Shown here: piece after piece, positions 7,391 to 18,622 of the stretch
How positions within the stretch are numbered: the stretch's first letter is position 1
How the letters are laid out: each line of letters opens with the position of its first letter
Assembly: GCA_963831385.1 (NCBI GenBank)
Contig: CAWHPW010000010.1
Coordinates: 62,001 to 126,000, forward strand
Source of the DNA: JACVRX01 sp963831385
GTDB lineage: Bacteria; Actinomycetota; Actinomycetes; Jiangellales; Jiangellaceae
Direction of reading: 5' to 3'
Length of the DNA stretch: 64,000 bases
Translations under genes and position numbers: made by a program
The notes under the pieces: model-generated
Databases searched by the model: none
The model's input: the letters and a program-made list of their open reading frames with translations, nothing else
What the model was told of the DNA's origin: nothing

Positions 7391-9100
7391 GTGGACGCGG
7401 ATCAGATCAGGGCCGGCCAGGAGCGGTGGCGCGCCCGGTGGGACGCAGCCCGTGCGGCCGGCCAAGTCCGTGACGCCGACTTCACGACGCTGTCCGGCCT
7501 CGACGTCGATCCGGTCTACGGACCGCCTGAGGACGCCGACGACCCCCGGTTCGAGCGGATCGGCTGGCCAGGGGAGTTCCCCTTCACCCGTGGGCTGTAT
7601 GCCTCCGGATACCGCGGCCGCGCCTGGACCATCCGTCAGTTCGCTGGCTTCGGCAACGCGCAGCAGACCAACGAGCGGTACAAGATGATCCTGCGCTCGG
7701 GCGGCGGCGGGCTGTCAGTCGCGTTCGACATGCCGACGCTGATGGGCCGCGACTCCGACGACGACCGGTCGCTGGGTGAGGTCGGACACTGCGGGGTCGC
7801 GATCGACTCGGCAATCGACATGGACGTGCTGTTCGCCGACATCCCGCTGGGCGATGTCACCACGTCGATGACGATCAGTGGGCCGGCGGTCCCGATCTTC
7901 TGCATGTACCTGGTGGCAGCTGAGCGACAGGGCGTCGACCCGGCGGTTCTCAACGGCACGCTGCAGACGGACATCTTCAAGGAGTACATCGCCCAGAAGG
8001 AATGGCTGTTCGCTCCCGAGCCGCATCTGAGGTTGATCGCTGACCTGATGGAGTACTGCGAACGGCAGATTCCCGCGTACAAACCGCTGTCGGTTTCCGG
8101 CTACCACATCCGGGAAGCCGGAGCGACGGCCGCGCAGGAGCTGGCGTTCACGCTGGCGGACGGGTTCGGCTACGTCGAACTGGGGCTGTCCCGGGGTTTG
8201 GATGTGGACGCATTCGCGCCGGGCCTGTCGTTCTTCTTCGACGCCCACGTCGACTTCTTCGAAGAGATCGCGAAGTTCCGGGCCGCTCGGCGGATCTGGG
8301 CTCGCTGGATGCGCGACGTCTACGGGGCCAAGACCGATAGGGCGCAGTGGCTGCGCTTTCACACCCAGACGGCGGGAGTGTCACTGACCGGCCATCAGCC
8401 CTACAACAACGTAGTGCGAACCGCGGTCGAAGCCCTGTCGGCCGTGCTGGGCGGTACCAACTCCCTGCACACCAATGCGCTCGACGAGGTGCTGGCGTTG
8501 CCGACCGAGCAGGCCGCCGAGATCGCAGTGCGGACCCAGCAGGTACTGATGGATGAGACCGGCGTCGCCAACGTCGCCGATCCTCTCGGCGGGTCGTGGT
8601 ATGTCGAGGCGTTGACCGATCGGATCGAGGCCGAGGCGGAAGCGATCTTCGAAAAGGTTCGTGAGATGGGCGAGGCGGAGACCCGCTGGTCCCGGGCCTA
8701 CGGCCCGATGACCGCCGGCATCCTGCGCGGGATCGAGGACGGCTGGTTCATGTCCGAGATCGCCGAGTCGGCGTTCTGGTACCAGCAGCAGGTGGAGAAG
8801 GGCGACAAGCGGGTCGTCGGCGTCAACGTGCACACCGACACCGTCACCGGCGACCTCGACATCCTGCGCGTCTCGCATGAGGTCGAAACCGAGCAGCGGC
8901 GCACCCTCGTACAGCGGAAGGCCGGGCGCGACGACTCGGCCGTGCAAGCCGCCGTGGCGCGGATGGTCGACGCCGCGCGGGGCGGCGAGAACATGATCCC
9001 GTCGATGCTCGACGCGGTGCGGGCCGAGGCGACACTCGGCGAGATTTGCGATGCGCTGCGCTCCGAGTGGGGTGTGTACACCGAGCCGGCTCGGTTCTAG
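7391..9100 (+). CDS. icmA: Isobutyryl-CoA mutase-type acyl-CoA mutase, large subunit
   Basis: Substrate-binding TIM-barrel subunit (569 aa) of an adenosylcobalamin-dependent mutase, without a B12-binding domain. The active-site pair that separates families reads as isobutyryl-CoA mutase: Phe84 in RQFAGFG (Tyr in methylmalonyl-CoA mutase) and Gln202 in YIAQKEWLF (Arg in methylmalonyl-CoA mutase). It should interconvert isobutyryl- and n-butyryl-CoA, linking valine breakdown to fatty-acid metabolism. GTG 7391 with GGGAGG at 7380-7385 is preferred over an upstream TTG at 7364. The small B12-binding subunit is not in the window. Confidence 0.85.
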   Translation: MDADQIRAGQERWRARWDAARAAGQVRDADFTTLSGLDVDPVYGPPEDADDPRFERIGWPGEFPFTRGLYASGYRGRAWTIRQFAGFGNAQQTNERYKMILRSGGGGLSVAFDMPTLMGRDSDDDRSLGEVGHCGVAIDSAIDMDVLFADIPLGDVTTSMTISGPAVPIFCMYLVAAERQGVDPAVLNGTLQTDIFKEYIAQKEWLFAPEPHLRLIADLMEYCERQIPAYKPLSVSGYHIREAGATAAQELAFTLADGFGYVELGLSRGLDVDAFAPGLSFFFDAHVDFFEEIAKFRAARRIWARWMRDVYGAKTDRAQWLRFHTQTAGVSLTGHQPYNNVVRTAVEALSAVLGGTNSLHTNALDEVLALPTEQAAEIAVRTQQVLMDETGVANVADPLGGSWYVEALTDRIEAEAEAIFEKVREMGEAETRWSRAYGPMTAGILRGIEDGWFMSEIAESAFWYQQQVEKGDKRVVGVNVHTDTVTGDLDILRVSHEVETEQRRTLVQRKAGRDDSAVQAAVARMVDAARGGENMIPSMLDAVRAEATLGEICDALRSEWGVYTEPARF

Positions 9101-9271
9101 GGCCACCCGAGCTGACTCGCCGCATTCTCGTCCTCCACAGTGGGTGCCTGCTGGGAGGGCGGTTGGCCGCGAATGGGCGATCCCCCGTCCCGACGCCGAG
9201 CTACGACGTAGAGCAGCCGGTACTGGTGTGCCGGATTCTGACAGCTCCCCATTGGCGGTGCGATTGCGGCC

Positions 9272-10201
9272 ATGAGTGCAGAGAGCTTCATGCGGCCGGG
9301 TGCGGTCGATCTATCTGGTCTTGCGGCGAGGTCCCGGCCCGCGGGAGCTGCTGGAAACGGGGCAGTGGCGAGCGTGGTCGTCGACGTCACGGACGCCACC
9401 TTCGAGGCGGAGGTCCTCACCCGGTCCCTCACGGTTCCGGTGCTCATCGACTTGTGGGCCGAATGGTGCGGGCCGTGCAAGCAGCTTTCGCCGATCCTGG
9501 AAAAGCTGGCGCGCGAGTACGACGGCAGGATTCTGCTCGCCAAAGTCGATGTCGACGCCAACCCACAGCTCAGCACCGCATTCCAGGTCCAGTCGATCCC
9601 CTCCGTCTTTGCAGTGGTCAAGGGCCAGCCGGTGCCGCTGTTCCAAGGCGCCATCCCCGAACCCCAGGTGCGCCAAGTGATCGACCAGTTGCTCGAGGTC
9701 GCAGCCACCAACGGAGTCTCCGGCCGGCTTCGGGTTGAGGAAACCTCCGACGAGGCAGACGCCGCAGAGCCTACGGCCGAACCACAACATGACCCGCGGT
9801 TCGACGCGGCCGCCGACGCGATCGAGAAGGGCGACTTCACCGCGGCCGCGGAAGCCTACCGGTCGATGCTGGCTGACTCTCCGGCCGACCCGGAAGCGAA
9901 GGGGGGGCTGGCCCAGGTCGAGCTGCTCCAGCGGGTCAACGAGGCTGATCCCACGTCGGCCCGCCGCGCGGCGGACGCCGATCCCGCCGATGTCAGCGCC
10001 CAGCTCGCCGCGGCCGACCTCGAGATCGCCGACGGGAAGGTCGACGATGCATTCGCCCGGCTGGTCGACACCGTCCGGCGGGTGAGCGGCGAGGACCGCG
10101 ACCAGGTCAGAACGCGGCTGCTCGAGCTGTTCGACCTGGTCGGCTCGGCCGATCCACGCGTCGCGAAGGCGCGCTCCGCCTTGGCCAGCGCACTCTTCTG
10201 A
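9272..10201 (+). CDS. Thioredoxin-domain co-chaperone, YbbN/CnoX-like
   Basis: Protein of 309 aa. An N-terminal thioredoxin fold (about 35-145) keeps the full WCGPC active site (W65-C69), unlike E. coli YbbN, which lacks it. A linker and C-terminal tetratricopeptide-like helices (about 170-305) follow, as in the mycobacterial homologue that sits beside glgB. Likely a cytosolic redox-active holdase that hands substrates to chaperones (family knowledge). ATG 9272 is chosen; no strong ribosome-binding site is seen. It converges on glgB with a hairpin between them. Confidence 0.85.
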   Translation: MSAESFMRPGAVDLSGLAARSRPAGAAGNGAVASVVVDVTDATFEAEVLTRSLTVPVLIDLWAEWCGPCKQLSPILEKLAREYDGRILLAKVDVDANPQLSTAFQVQSIPSVFAVVKGQPVPLFQGAIPEPQVRQVIDQLLEVAATNGVSGRLRVEETSDEADAAEPTAEPQHDPRFDAAADAIEKGDFTAAAEAYRSMLADSPADPEAKGGLAQVELLQRVNEADPTSARRAADADPADVSAQLAAADLEIADGKVDDAFARLVDTVRRVSGEDRDQVRTRLLELFDLVGSADPRVAKARSALASALF

Positions 10202-10265
10202 CCCGCGATGGACGAGGCGTCAGTCGACCACCAGTGTCGGGTCGTAGCACCACCAGGTGAACTCG

Positions 10266-10297
10266 TACATCACCAGGCTTGCAGGACTGGTGATGTA
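10266..10297. terminator. Hairpin between convergent ybbN-like gene and glgB
   Basis: Perfect 11-bp inverted repeat TACATCACCAG / CTGGTGATGTA with a 10-nt loop, located between two converging genes. There is no T-run on either side, so it would be a non-canonical, possibly bidirectional terminator. Confidence 0.5.
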
Positions 10298-10319
10298 TAG
10301 GCCGGGGTGGTGAACGTGG

Positions 10320-12224
10320 TCATTCCGGGACGGCGTCAGCAGCGTCTGGCACGTGCCGCAGCCAGAGTGTGCCCAGCGGCGGCAAGCGGAGAGTGACCGA
10401 GGCGGGCCGGGCATGCCAGGTGACATCCTCGGTTTGGACCGTCCCCAGGTTGCCGACACCGGAACCGCCGTAGTCGGTTGCGTCGGTATTGACGATCTCG
10501 GTCCACCGGCCAGCCTTGGGGAGCCCGACGCGGTAGCCCCCGTGCGGCTGCGCGGAGAAGTTCGCGATGCAGGCGAGCACCGACCCGTCCGAACCCCAGC
10601 GCAGGAACGAGAACACGTTGCCAGCGGCATCGTTGGCGTCGATCCATTCGAAACCCGCCGGGTCCGAGTCCTGGGTAAACAGCGCGGGGCTGTCCCGGTA
10701 GACGCGGTTGAGGTCGGTCACGAGCCGCTGGAGTCCGGCGTGCTCGGGATGGTCGAGCAGCCACCAGTCCAGCTCGTGCGACTCGGCCCATTCGGCTTCC
10801 TGGCCGAGCTCACCGCCCATGAACAACAGCTGCTTACCCGGGTGTGCCCACATCAGCGCGAAGAAGGCTCGCAGGTTGGCCAGCTGCTGCCATCGGTCGC
10901 CGGGCATCTTGCGCAGCAGCGATCCTTTGCCGTGAACCACTTCGTCGTGCGACAGCGGCAGCAGGAAGTTCTCGCTGTAGGCGTACATCAGCGAAAACGT
11001 CATCTGGTGATGGTGATACTGACGATGAATCGGGTTGTGAGACATGTAGCCGAGCGAGTCGTTCATCCAGCCCATGTTCCATTTGAGGCCGAAGCCCAGC
11101 CCGCCCAGATGGGTCGGCTTGGTCACTCCTGGCCAGGCCGTGGATTCCTCCGCGATCATCACGACGCCCGGGACTCGCTTGTACGCCGTAGCGTTGACCT
11201 CCTGCAGGAACGAGATGGCCTCCAGGTTCTCGCGCCCGCCGTAGACGTTGGGGAGCCAGGCCCCGGCGGGGCGGGAGTAGTCGAGGTAGAGCATCGAGGC
11301 GACGGCATCGACCCGCAGGCCGTCGATGTGGAACTCCTCCAGCCAATAGATCGCGTTGGCGACCAGGAAGTTGCGGACCTCGGCGCGGCCGAAGTCGAAC
11401 ACGTAGGTTCCCCAGTCGGGTTGCTCTCCCCGGCGCGGGTCCGGGTGCTCGTACTGGTTCGACCCGTCGAAGAATGCGAGCGCCCAGTCGTCTTTCGGGA
11501 AGTGTCCTGGCACCCAGTCCATCAGCACACCGATGCCGGCCTGGTGCATCCGGTCGACCAGATAGCGGAAATCGTCGGGCGAACCGAACCGGGAGGTGGG
11601 CGCGAAGTACGAAGTGACCTGATAGCCCCACGAGCCGCCGAACGGGTGCTCGGCGACCGGCATCAGCTCGACGTGAGTGAAGCCGCGGTCCGCGACGTAC
11701 GCCGTGAGGTCCTCAGCCAGGTCGCGATAGGACCGACCGCGCCGCCACGATCCCACGTGCACCTCGTAGACCGACATCGGCTGGTCGTGTGCTGTGTCCA
11801 CAGCGGCTCGGCGGGTCATCCAATCGGCGTCGTCCCAGACATAGGCCGAGGTGAACACCTCCGACGCCGTGGCCGGCGGCGTCTCCGCTCGGAACGCGAG
11901 CGGGTCCGCGCGCAGCTTCCACGAACCATCCGCGCCATGGATCAGGTACTTGTAGCGGGTGCCGTCGCCGACGTCGGGGACGAACAGCTCCCAGACGCCG
12001 CTGTCTCCGACGCGGCGCATCTGGTGGTCCTGACCGCTCCAGTAGTTGAAGTCGCCCGCCAGCCGAATCTCGCGGGCACGCGGTGCCCACACCGCGAAGG
12101 ACGTGCCGGTCACGCCGTTCGACGTCCGGACGTGCGCGCCGAGGACGTCCCACAACTGTTCGTGCCGACCTTCGCCGATCAGGTGCAGATCGACCTCGCC
12201 GAGGAAAGACACGGTGTCGGTCAT
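10320..12224 (-). CDS. glgB: 1,4-alpha-glucan branching enzyme GlgB
   Basis: GH13 branching enzyme of 634 aa, introducing alpha-1,6 branches into glucan made by GlgE. A CBM48 domain (FAVWAPRAREIRLAGDFNYW) precedes the barrel. Catalytic elements are GLRVDAVASMLYLDY (nucleophile Asp), MIAEEST (acid/base Glu) and LSHDEVVHGKGSL. It starts directly at the second beta domain, so it lacks the extra N1 domain that lengthens the mycobacterial enzyme to over 700 aa. ATG 12224 overlaps the maltokinase stop (ATGA). Last gene of the glgE-treS-mak-glgB operon. Confidence 0.95.
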   Translation of the reverse strand: MTDTVSFLGEVDLHLIGEGRHEQLWDVLGAHVRTSNGVTGTSFAVWAPRAREIRLAGDFNYWSGQDHQMRRVGDSGVWELFVPDVGDGTRYKYLIHGADGSWKLRADPLAFRAETPPATASEVFTSAYVWDDADWMTRRAAVDTAHDQPMSVYEVHVGSWRRGRSYRDLAEDLTAYVADRGFTHVELMPVAEHPFGGSWGYQVTSYFAPTSRFGSPDDFRYLVDRMHQAGIGVLMDWVPGHFPKDDWALAFFDGSNQYEHPDPRRGEQPDWGTYVFDFGRAEVRNFLVANAIYWLEEFHIDGLRVDAVASMLYLDYSRPAGAWLPNVYGGRENLEAISFLQEVNATAYKRVPGVVMIAEESTAWPGVTKPTHLGGLGFGLKWNMGWMNDSLGYMSHNPIHRQYHHHQMTFSLMYAYSENFLLPLSHDEVVHGKGSLLRKMPGDRWQQLANLRAFFALMWAHPGKQLLFMGGELGQEAEWAESHELDWWLLDHPEHAGLQRLVTDLNRVYRDSPALFTQDSDPAGFEWIDANDAAGNVFSFLRWGSDGSVLACIANFSAQPHGGYRVGLPKAGRWTEIVNTDATDYGGSGVGNLGTVQTEDVTWHARPASVTLRLPPLGTLWLRHVPDAADAVPE

Positions 12225-13597
12225 GGCGTCACCCCTGCCAGGCGTTCGGCCCCGGCGAGCGGAATTGCCAGCCAGGACGGTCGATTGCGGGCTTCGTACA
12301 CGGCCTCGTAGACGACCTTGTCGGTTTCGTAAGCGCGCAGGAGCACGTCGGCGTCGCGAGGATCGCGGCCTGAGCTCTTGGCGTAGCCATCGCAAAAGGC
12401 GGAGCGGTTGCGTTCGGCCCACTCGACCGCTCGGTAGGCGATCTGCTCGTTGTCGGGATGGTCCACGATCTGCAAGTGGCGCGCTGCGTAGTCGAACGAG
12501 CGCAGCATCGCCGCGACGTCGCGTACCGGCGAGTCGAGCGCAACCCGCTCAGCCAGCGGCTTCTCCGGCTCGCCTTCGAAGTCGACCAGTTTCCAACCGA
12601 CCACCGTGCGGATCACTTGGCCGAGGTGGTAGTCGCCGTGGATGCGTTGAGCGGGAATCACGTCGTCGAGGTCGGCGAGAGCATCGAACGCCTTGGCGAG
12701 CGAGGGAGCGTAAGGAAGCAGCTCCGGGGCGACTTCGACGGCGTCGTCGAGGCGTTCGCCCATTCGGGTCGCCATGGCCGCTATCTCGTCGCGGGAGAGA
12801 GTCCGGACCGGGAGGACATCGGCCAGGCAGGCGTGTACCTCGGCGGTCGCCATGCCCAGCCGTTCGGACTCACCGGCGAAGTCCCCACCCACCTCGTCGG
12901 CACGCAGGTCAGCCTCGGCGTAGAGGTCGCGGACGCTGGTGGCGGCGAGCGCCCAGCCGTCGGTGGCGGTCACCAGGAACTTCTGCAGCATCGCGAGGCC
13001 AGCTGCCCGACGCCTGCCCGCATAATCGGTCCACGTACCGTCGAGCCAGCCCAGCAGGGGCGCGACGTACTCGCAGCCCGCTCGGGTCAAGGCGTCGTGA
13101 ATCTCCACGTCGGGATTCACACCGGGAACCAGTCGGCGGAAGACCTTCAGCAGCGCCGCACCGCCATAGGCCAGCGACGTGTTGCTCTGCTCGGCAGTGA
13201 GCACGAGTGACGGCTCGCCCATCGGCAAGAGTGCATCGGGCTCGGTATGGAAGGTCAGGGTTTCCAGCTGGTCCTCGGCCTCGAAGCGCCGCAGCAATTC
13301 CGCGGTCGCCTCCTTGTCGTGCAGGGCGTCGTAGACGAACCTCCCGTCGACTTCTCCCAGCAGGACATGTTCGAGCCGGTCACCGGCGCGGTCCCGAAGG
13401 CTCACCGGAACCTGGTATACGTCGACGTCCTCGCCCTGGGTCACTTCGACGAGCAGGTGCCAGAACTCCGGCTCGCGGTCCCGCAGCCGGGTCGCGGCCA
13501 CGACCGACAGGGCGTCGATGGGCTGGTTCTTGCCCCCGAACCACCGCTGATGGGGCAGCCAGGCCGGCAGCAGCGCGGCGACCCCCTCGACCGTCAT
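12221..13597 (-). CDS. mak: Maltokinase (Pep2/Mak)
   Basis: Phosphorylates maltose to maltose 1-phosphate, the donor substrate of GlgE. 458 aa; the kinase motifs RIHGDYHLGQV (catalytic Asp and brace Asn/Gln region) and LVDFEGEPEKPL (metal-binding Asp) match the aminoglycoside-phosphotransferase-like maltokinase fold. The N-terminal LPAWLPHQRWFGGKNQ is the typical cap motif. Free-standing here, whereas some actinobacteria fuse it to TreS. ATGA overlaps join it to treS upstream and glgB downstream, consistent with stoichiometric production of the pathway. Confidence 0.95.
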   Translation of the reverse strand: MTVEGVAALLPAWLPHQRWFGGKNQPIDALSVVAATRLRDREPEFWHLLVEVTQGEDVDVYQVPVSLRDRAGDRLEHVLLGEVDGRFVYDALHDKEATAELLRRFEAEDQLETLTFHTEPDALLPMGEPSLVLTAEQSNTSLAYGGAALLKVFRRLVPGVNPDVEIHDALTRAGCEYVAPLLGWLDGTWTDYAGRRRAAGLAMLQKFLVTATDGWALAATSVRDLYAEADLRADEVGGDFAGESERLGMATAEVHACLADVLPVRTLSRDEIAAMATRMGERLDDAVEVAPELLPYAPSLAKAFDALADLDDVIPAQRIHGDYHLGQVIRTVVGWKLVDFEGEPEKPLAERVALDSPVRDVAAMLRSFDYAARHLQIVDHPDNEQIAYRAVEWAERNRSAFCDGYAKSSGRDPRDADVLLRAYETDKVVYEAVYEARNRPSWLAIPLAGAERLAGVTP

Positions 13598-15281
13598 GGG
13601 GTGGTCTCCGCCACGTGCGGGACCAGCCGGAACCAGTAGAACCCGTGCGGCGCCAGCGTGAGCAGGTAGGGAAGCTCACCGATCGGCGGGAACCGAACAC
13701 CGCCCATCAGCTCGATCGGCTGGCAGCCCTCGTGACGGCGCAGGTCGAGCTCGACCGGCTGGGGGAAACGCGAGAGGTTGTTGACGCACAGCACCACGTC
13801 GTCGCCGAACTCGCGCACGTAGGACAGCACACTGGGGTTCGAGCCGCCGATGTCGGTGAAGTCGCCCAGCCCGAAGGCAGGGTTCTCCTTGCGCACCTCG
13901 ATCATGTGCCTGGTCCAGTGCAGCAGCGACGACGTGTTGGTGAGCTGGGACTCCACATTGGTGACCTGGTAGCCGTAGACCGCGTCCATGACCACAGGCA
14001 GGGTCAGCCGGCCCGGCTCGGCGGTGGAGAACCCGGCGTTGCGATCCGGCGTCCATTGCATCGGGGTGCGAACGCTGTCGCGGTCGCCCAGCCAGATGTT
14101 GTCGCCCATCCCTATCTCGTCCCCGTAATAGAGCACCGGAGAACCTGGCAGCGAGAGCAACATCGCAGTGAACAGCTCGATCTGATCGGTGTCGTTCTCC
14201 AACAACGGGGCCAGCCGCCGACGGATGCCAATGTTCGCCTTCATCCGAGGGTCCTTGGCGTACTCGGTCCACATGTAGTCGCGCTCGTCGTCGGTCACCA
14301 TCTCAAGGGTGAGCTCGTCGTGATTGCGCAGGAAGATCCCCCACTGGCAGTTGGCTGGGATGAGCGGGGTCTGCGCCATGATCTCCGAGACCGGGTATCT
14401 CGACTCGCGGCGAACTGCCATGAAGATCCGCGGCATCACCGGGAAGTGAAAGGCCATGTGGCATTCGTCGCCACCGGCTGAGAACTCGCCGAAGTACTCG
14501 ACGACGTCAGCCGGCCACTGGTTCGCCTCGGAGAGCAGCACGGTGTCCGGGTATTCGTCGTCGATCACCTTGCGGAGCTGCTTGAGGAAGCTGTGGGTCC
14601 GGGGGAGGTTCTCGCAGTTGGTCCCCTCCTCCTCGAACAGGTACGGCACGGCGTCGAGACGGAAGCCGTCGATCCCGAGGTCCAGCCAGAATCGCAGGGC
14701 ATCGATGATGGCCTCGCTCACGGCCGGGTTGTCGTAGTTCAGGTCGGGCTGGTGGCTGAAGAAGCGGTGCCAGAAGTACTGCCGGCGCACCGGATCGAAA
14801 GTCCAGTTCGACGTCTCGGTGTCGACGAAGATGATCCGGGCGTCGGAATAACCGGTGTCGTCGTCCGCCCAGACGTAGAAGTCGCCATACGGCCCGTCGG
14901 GGTCTTCTCGCGACGCCTGGAACCACGCGTGCTGGTCACTGGTGTGGTTCATGACGAAGTCGATGATCACCCGCATCCTGCGGTCGTGCGCCAGCCGAAC
15001 GAACCGACTGAAGTCCTCCAGCGTGCCGAACTCGGGCAGGACGCCTTTGTAGTCCGAGACGTCGTATCCGCCGTCGCGCAGCGGTGATGGGTAGAACGGC
15101 GGCAGCCAGAGACAGTCGACTCCGAGCCAGTGCAGATAGTCCAGCTTGTCGGTGAGCCCGCGGAGGTCGCCGGCGCCGTCTCCATCGGAGTCATTGAACG
15201 CGCGGACGAGGACCTCGTAGAAGACGGCCCGCTTGAACCAATCGGGATCGGTCCCCGCCGCCGGCAGATGGTCATCGCCGT

Positions 15282-15285
<4 letters not shown>
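13594..15285 (-). CDS. treS: Trehalose synthase (maltose alpha-D-glucosyltransferase) TreS
   Basis: GH13 enzyme of 563 aa that interconverts trehalose and maltose; in this operon it feeds maltose to Mak. Opening WFKRAVFYEVLVRAFNDSDGDGAGD, nucleophile in GFRLDAVPYLFEEEG, acid/base in LLSEANQWP and FLRNHDELTLE are all standard. ATG 15285 overlaps the glgE TGA (ATGA). The reading frame continues upstream of it, but that part is only the opposite reading of glgE's end. Confidence 0.95.
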
Positions 15286-17279
<1,994 letters not shown>

Positions 17280-17285
17280 GTGCCA

Positions 17286-17291
17286 AAACTA
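17286..17291 (-). promoter_or_regulatory. -10 element for leaderless glgE operon transcript
   Basis: TAGTTT read on the minus strand, with a 6-nt spacer to ATG 17279. It sits in the 21-nt gap after the anti-sigma gene, so the glg operon can be transcribed independently of the sigma/anti-sigma pair. Confidence 0.5.
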
Positions 17292-17300
17292 GCGAGTCGA

Positions 17301-17903
17301 TCACAGAAGTGACGACGTCATCACCTCTTGCCCATCTTCGTCAACGACCCGGAATCCGACGGCATCCGCCCGCAGCACCGACGTGTTGAGGCTGCAGTGC
17401 ATGGTCGCCGGCCCCGTGCCGACGAACTCCCCGGCGTTCACCTCCCTGCCGTCGCGAGCGCGGACCAAGACCCGATAGGCCAGGCCGGGATCGAACCCAC
17501 TCCCAGTGAGCTTGATCTCCATTCCCCAGGTGTGCGGGATCACCTCGGCGGTCGATTCGACCGACGGTGTGCTGACCCGTACGGCGACCGGCTCGAGCGG
17601 CAGCTCCGGGGGTTTCGGGGCGATGGCGTACCCGATCCCCGACCCGACGAGCGCGGCGACGGCGGCCATCAGCGTCCAGCGACCGACTCCTCGTCGGTGC
17701 GTCGGCTGTACCGGCTCGTACATCCGGTCCGCGTCGATCAGGCGAAGAGGCTCGGCCAGCGGCTCGATCTCGGCCAGCATGTCTCGGCAGCCGGGGCAGT
17801 CGTCGAGATGCGTGCGCACTTCGGCGCGTTCGTCCGGGTCGAGCTGCCCAAGCGCGTACGAGCCGAGGGATTCCCGTAGTTGCCGATGGGCGTCGTCGAT
17901 CAC
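17301..17903 (-). CDS. Zinc-finger anti-sigma factor (membrane-anchored)
   Basis: Anti-sigma factor of 200 aa. The ZAS-type motif H32-x3-C36-x2-C39 (THLDDCPGCRDM) is in the cytoplasmic N-terminus, one transmembrane helix lies at about 76-94, and a C-terminal beta-rich extracytoplasmic domain (WGMEIKLTGSGFDPGLAYRVLVRARDG) acts as likely sensor. GTG 17903 overlaps the sigma factor stop (GTGA), the normal coupling for a cognate pair. It should sequester the ECF factor encoded just before it. The signal sensed is unknown. Confidence 0.9.
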   Translation of the reverse strand: MIDDAHRQLRESLGSYALGQLDPDERAEVRTHLDDCPGCRDMLAEIEPLAEPLRLIDADRMYEPVQPTHRRGVGRWTLMAAVAALVGSGIGYAIAPKPPELPLEPVAVRVSTPSVESTAEVIPHTWGMEIKLTGSGFDPGLAYRVLVRARDGREVNAGEFVGTGPATMHCSLNTSVLRADAVGFRVVDEDGQEVMTSSLL

Positions 17904-18469
17904 GGCTCAACTCCCATCTCGTCCAGGGTTAGTCGAAGCGCCTTCAGGCCGTAGAACACCCGGCTACGCAAGGTGCCCACGGGTATCTGCTGCTCGGCAG
18001 CGACCTCGGCGTAGGGCCTGTTGCGCAGATAGGTCTCGACCAGCGCGCTGCGATGTTCCGGGGAGATTCGGCGCAGCGCATCCTCGACCAGCCAGCGGGT
18101 CACCGCCGTGTCCTCCGCTCCGTCGACGACGGGCGCCAACCTGACCAGGGAATCGGCCGGCACCGGTGAGACTGGCCTGGCGGCTTTGCGGCGTGCCTCG
18201 TCCACGACGACATTGCGGGCGATGGCGAACAACCAGACCCGCAGGCTGCCGACGGCGGGGTCGTACCGGTCGAAGGCGCGCCAGGCCCGCAAGAACGTCT
18301 CCTGCACGGCGTCGCGAGCAGCATCGTTGTCGTGCAGCGCCCGCCGGGCGAAGCGAAAGAGCTCCGGCCCGTGGGCCTGATACGCATCGCGTAGACCGAC
18401 GTCGTCGTGCAGATCATGGCTGCGAGAGCTGGCCTGGCGTTCGTGGCGCGCCCGCTGCGCTGGCCGCAT
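17900..18469 (-). CDS. ECF-type RNA polymerase sigma factor
   Basis: Sigma factor of 189 aa with region 2 (AYQAHGPELFRFARRALHDNDAARDAVQETFLRAWRAF) and region 4 (ISPEHRSALVETYLRNRPYAEVAAEQQIPVGTLRSRVFYGLKAL), and no sigma 1.1 or 3. Start ATG 18467-18469 has GAGGAGA a few bases upstream. It is divergent from glgP with 153 nt between starts and is followed by its anti-sigma gene. Its position inside the glucan cluster suggests, but does not prove, that it controls some of these genes. Confidence 0.92.
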   Translation of the reverse strand: MRPAQRARHERQASSRSHDLHDDVGLRDAYQAHGPELFRFARRALHDNDAARDAVQETFLRAWRAFDRYDPAVGSLRVWLFAIARNVVVDEARRKAARPVSPVPADSLVRLAPVVDGAEDTAVTRWLVEDALRRISPEHRSALVETYLRNRPYAEVAAEQQIPVGTLRSRVFYGLKALRLTLDEMGVEP

Positions 18470-18610
18470 CGCCCCGTCTCCTCACCCCTGCTGTCCCTAC
18501 TGGGTTTCGGAGCCAGGCGTTCACCGGATGGGCGACAGACCGGAATCCGACGGAAACGACACGGCCGGGATGCCGGGACAGCCAGCGCAGGCTCACTGCG
18601 CGGGACCGAC

Positions 18611-18616
18611 TACCGT
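18611..18616 (+). promoter_or_regulatory. -10 element for leaderless glgP
   Basis: TACCGT with a 6-nt spacer to GTG 18623. The predicted transcription start coincides with the start codon and gives the family-standard protein length. Confidence 0.5.
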
Positions 18617-18622
18617 ACGCGG

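Noticed and set aside
10353..12311. A 652-codon open frame on the plus strand opposite glgB
   Set aside because: It is the antisense of a well-conserved GH13 gene. Its translation is low-complexity and His/Arg/Val-rich with no family motifs. High-GC DNA commonly leaves such frames open.
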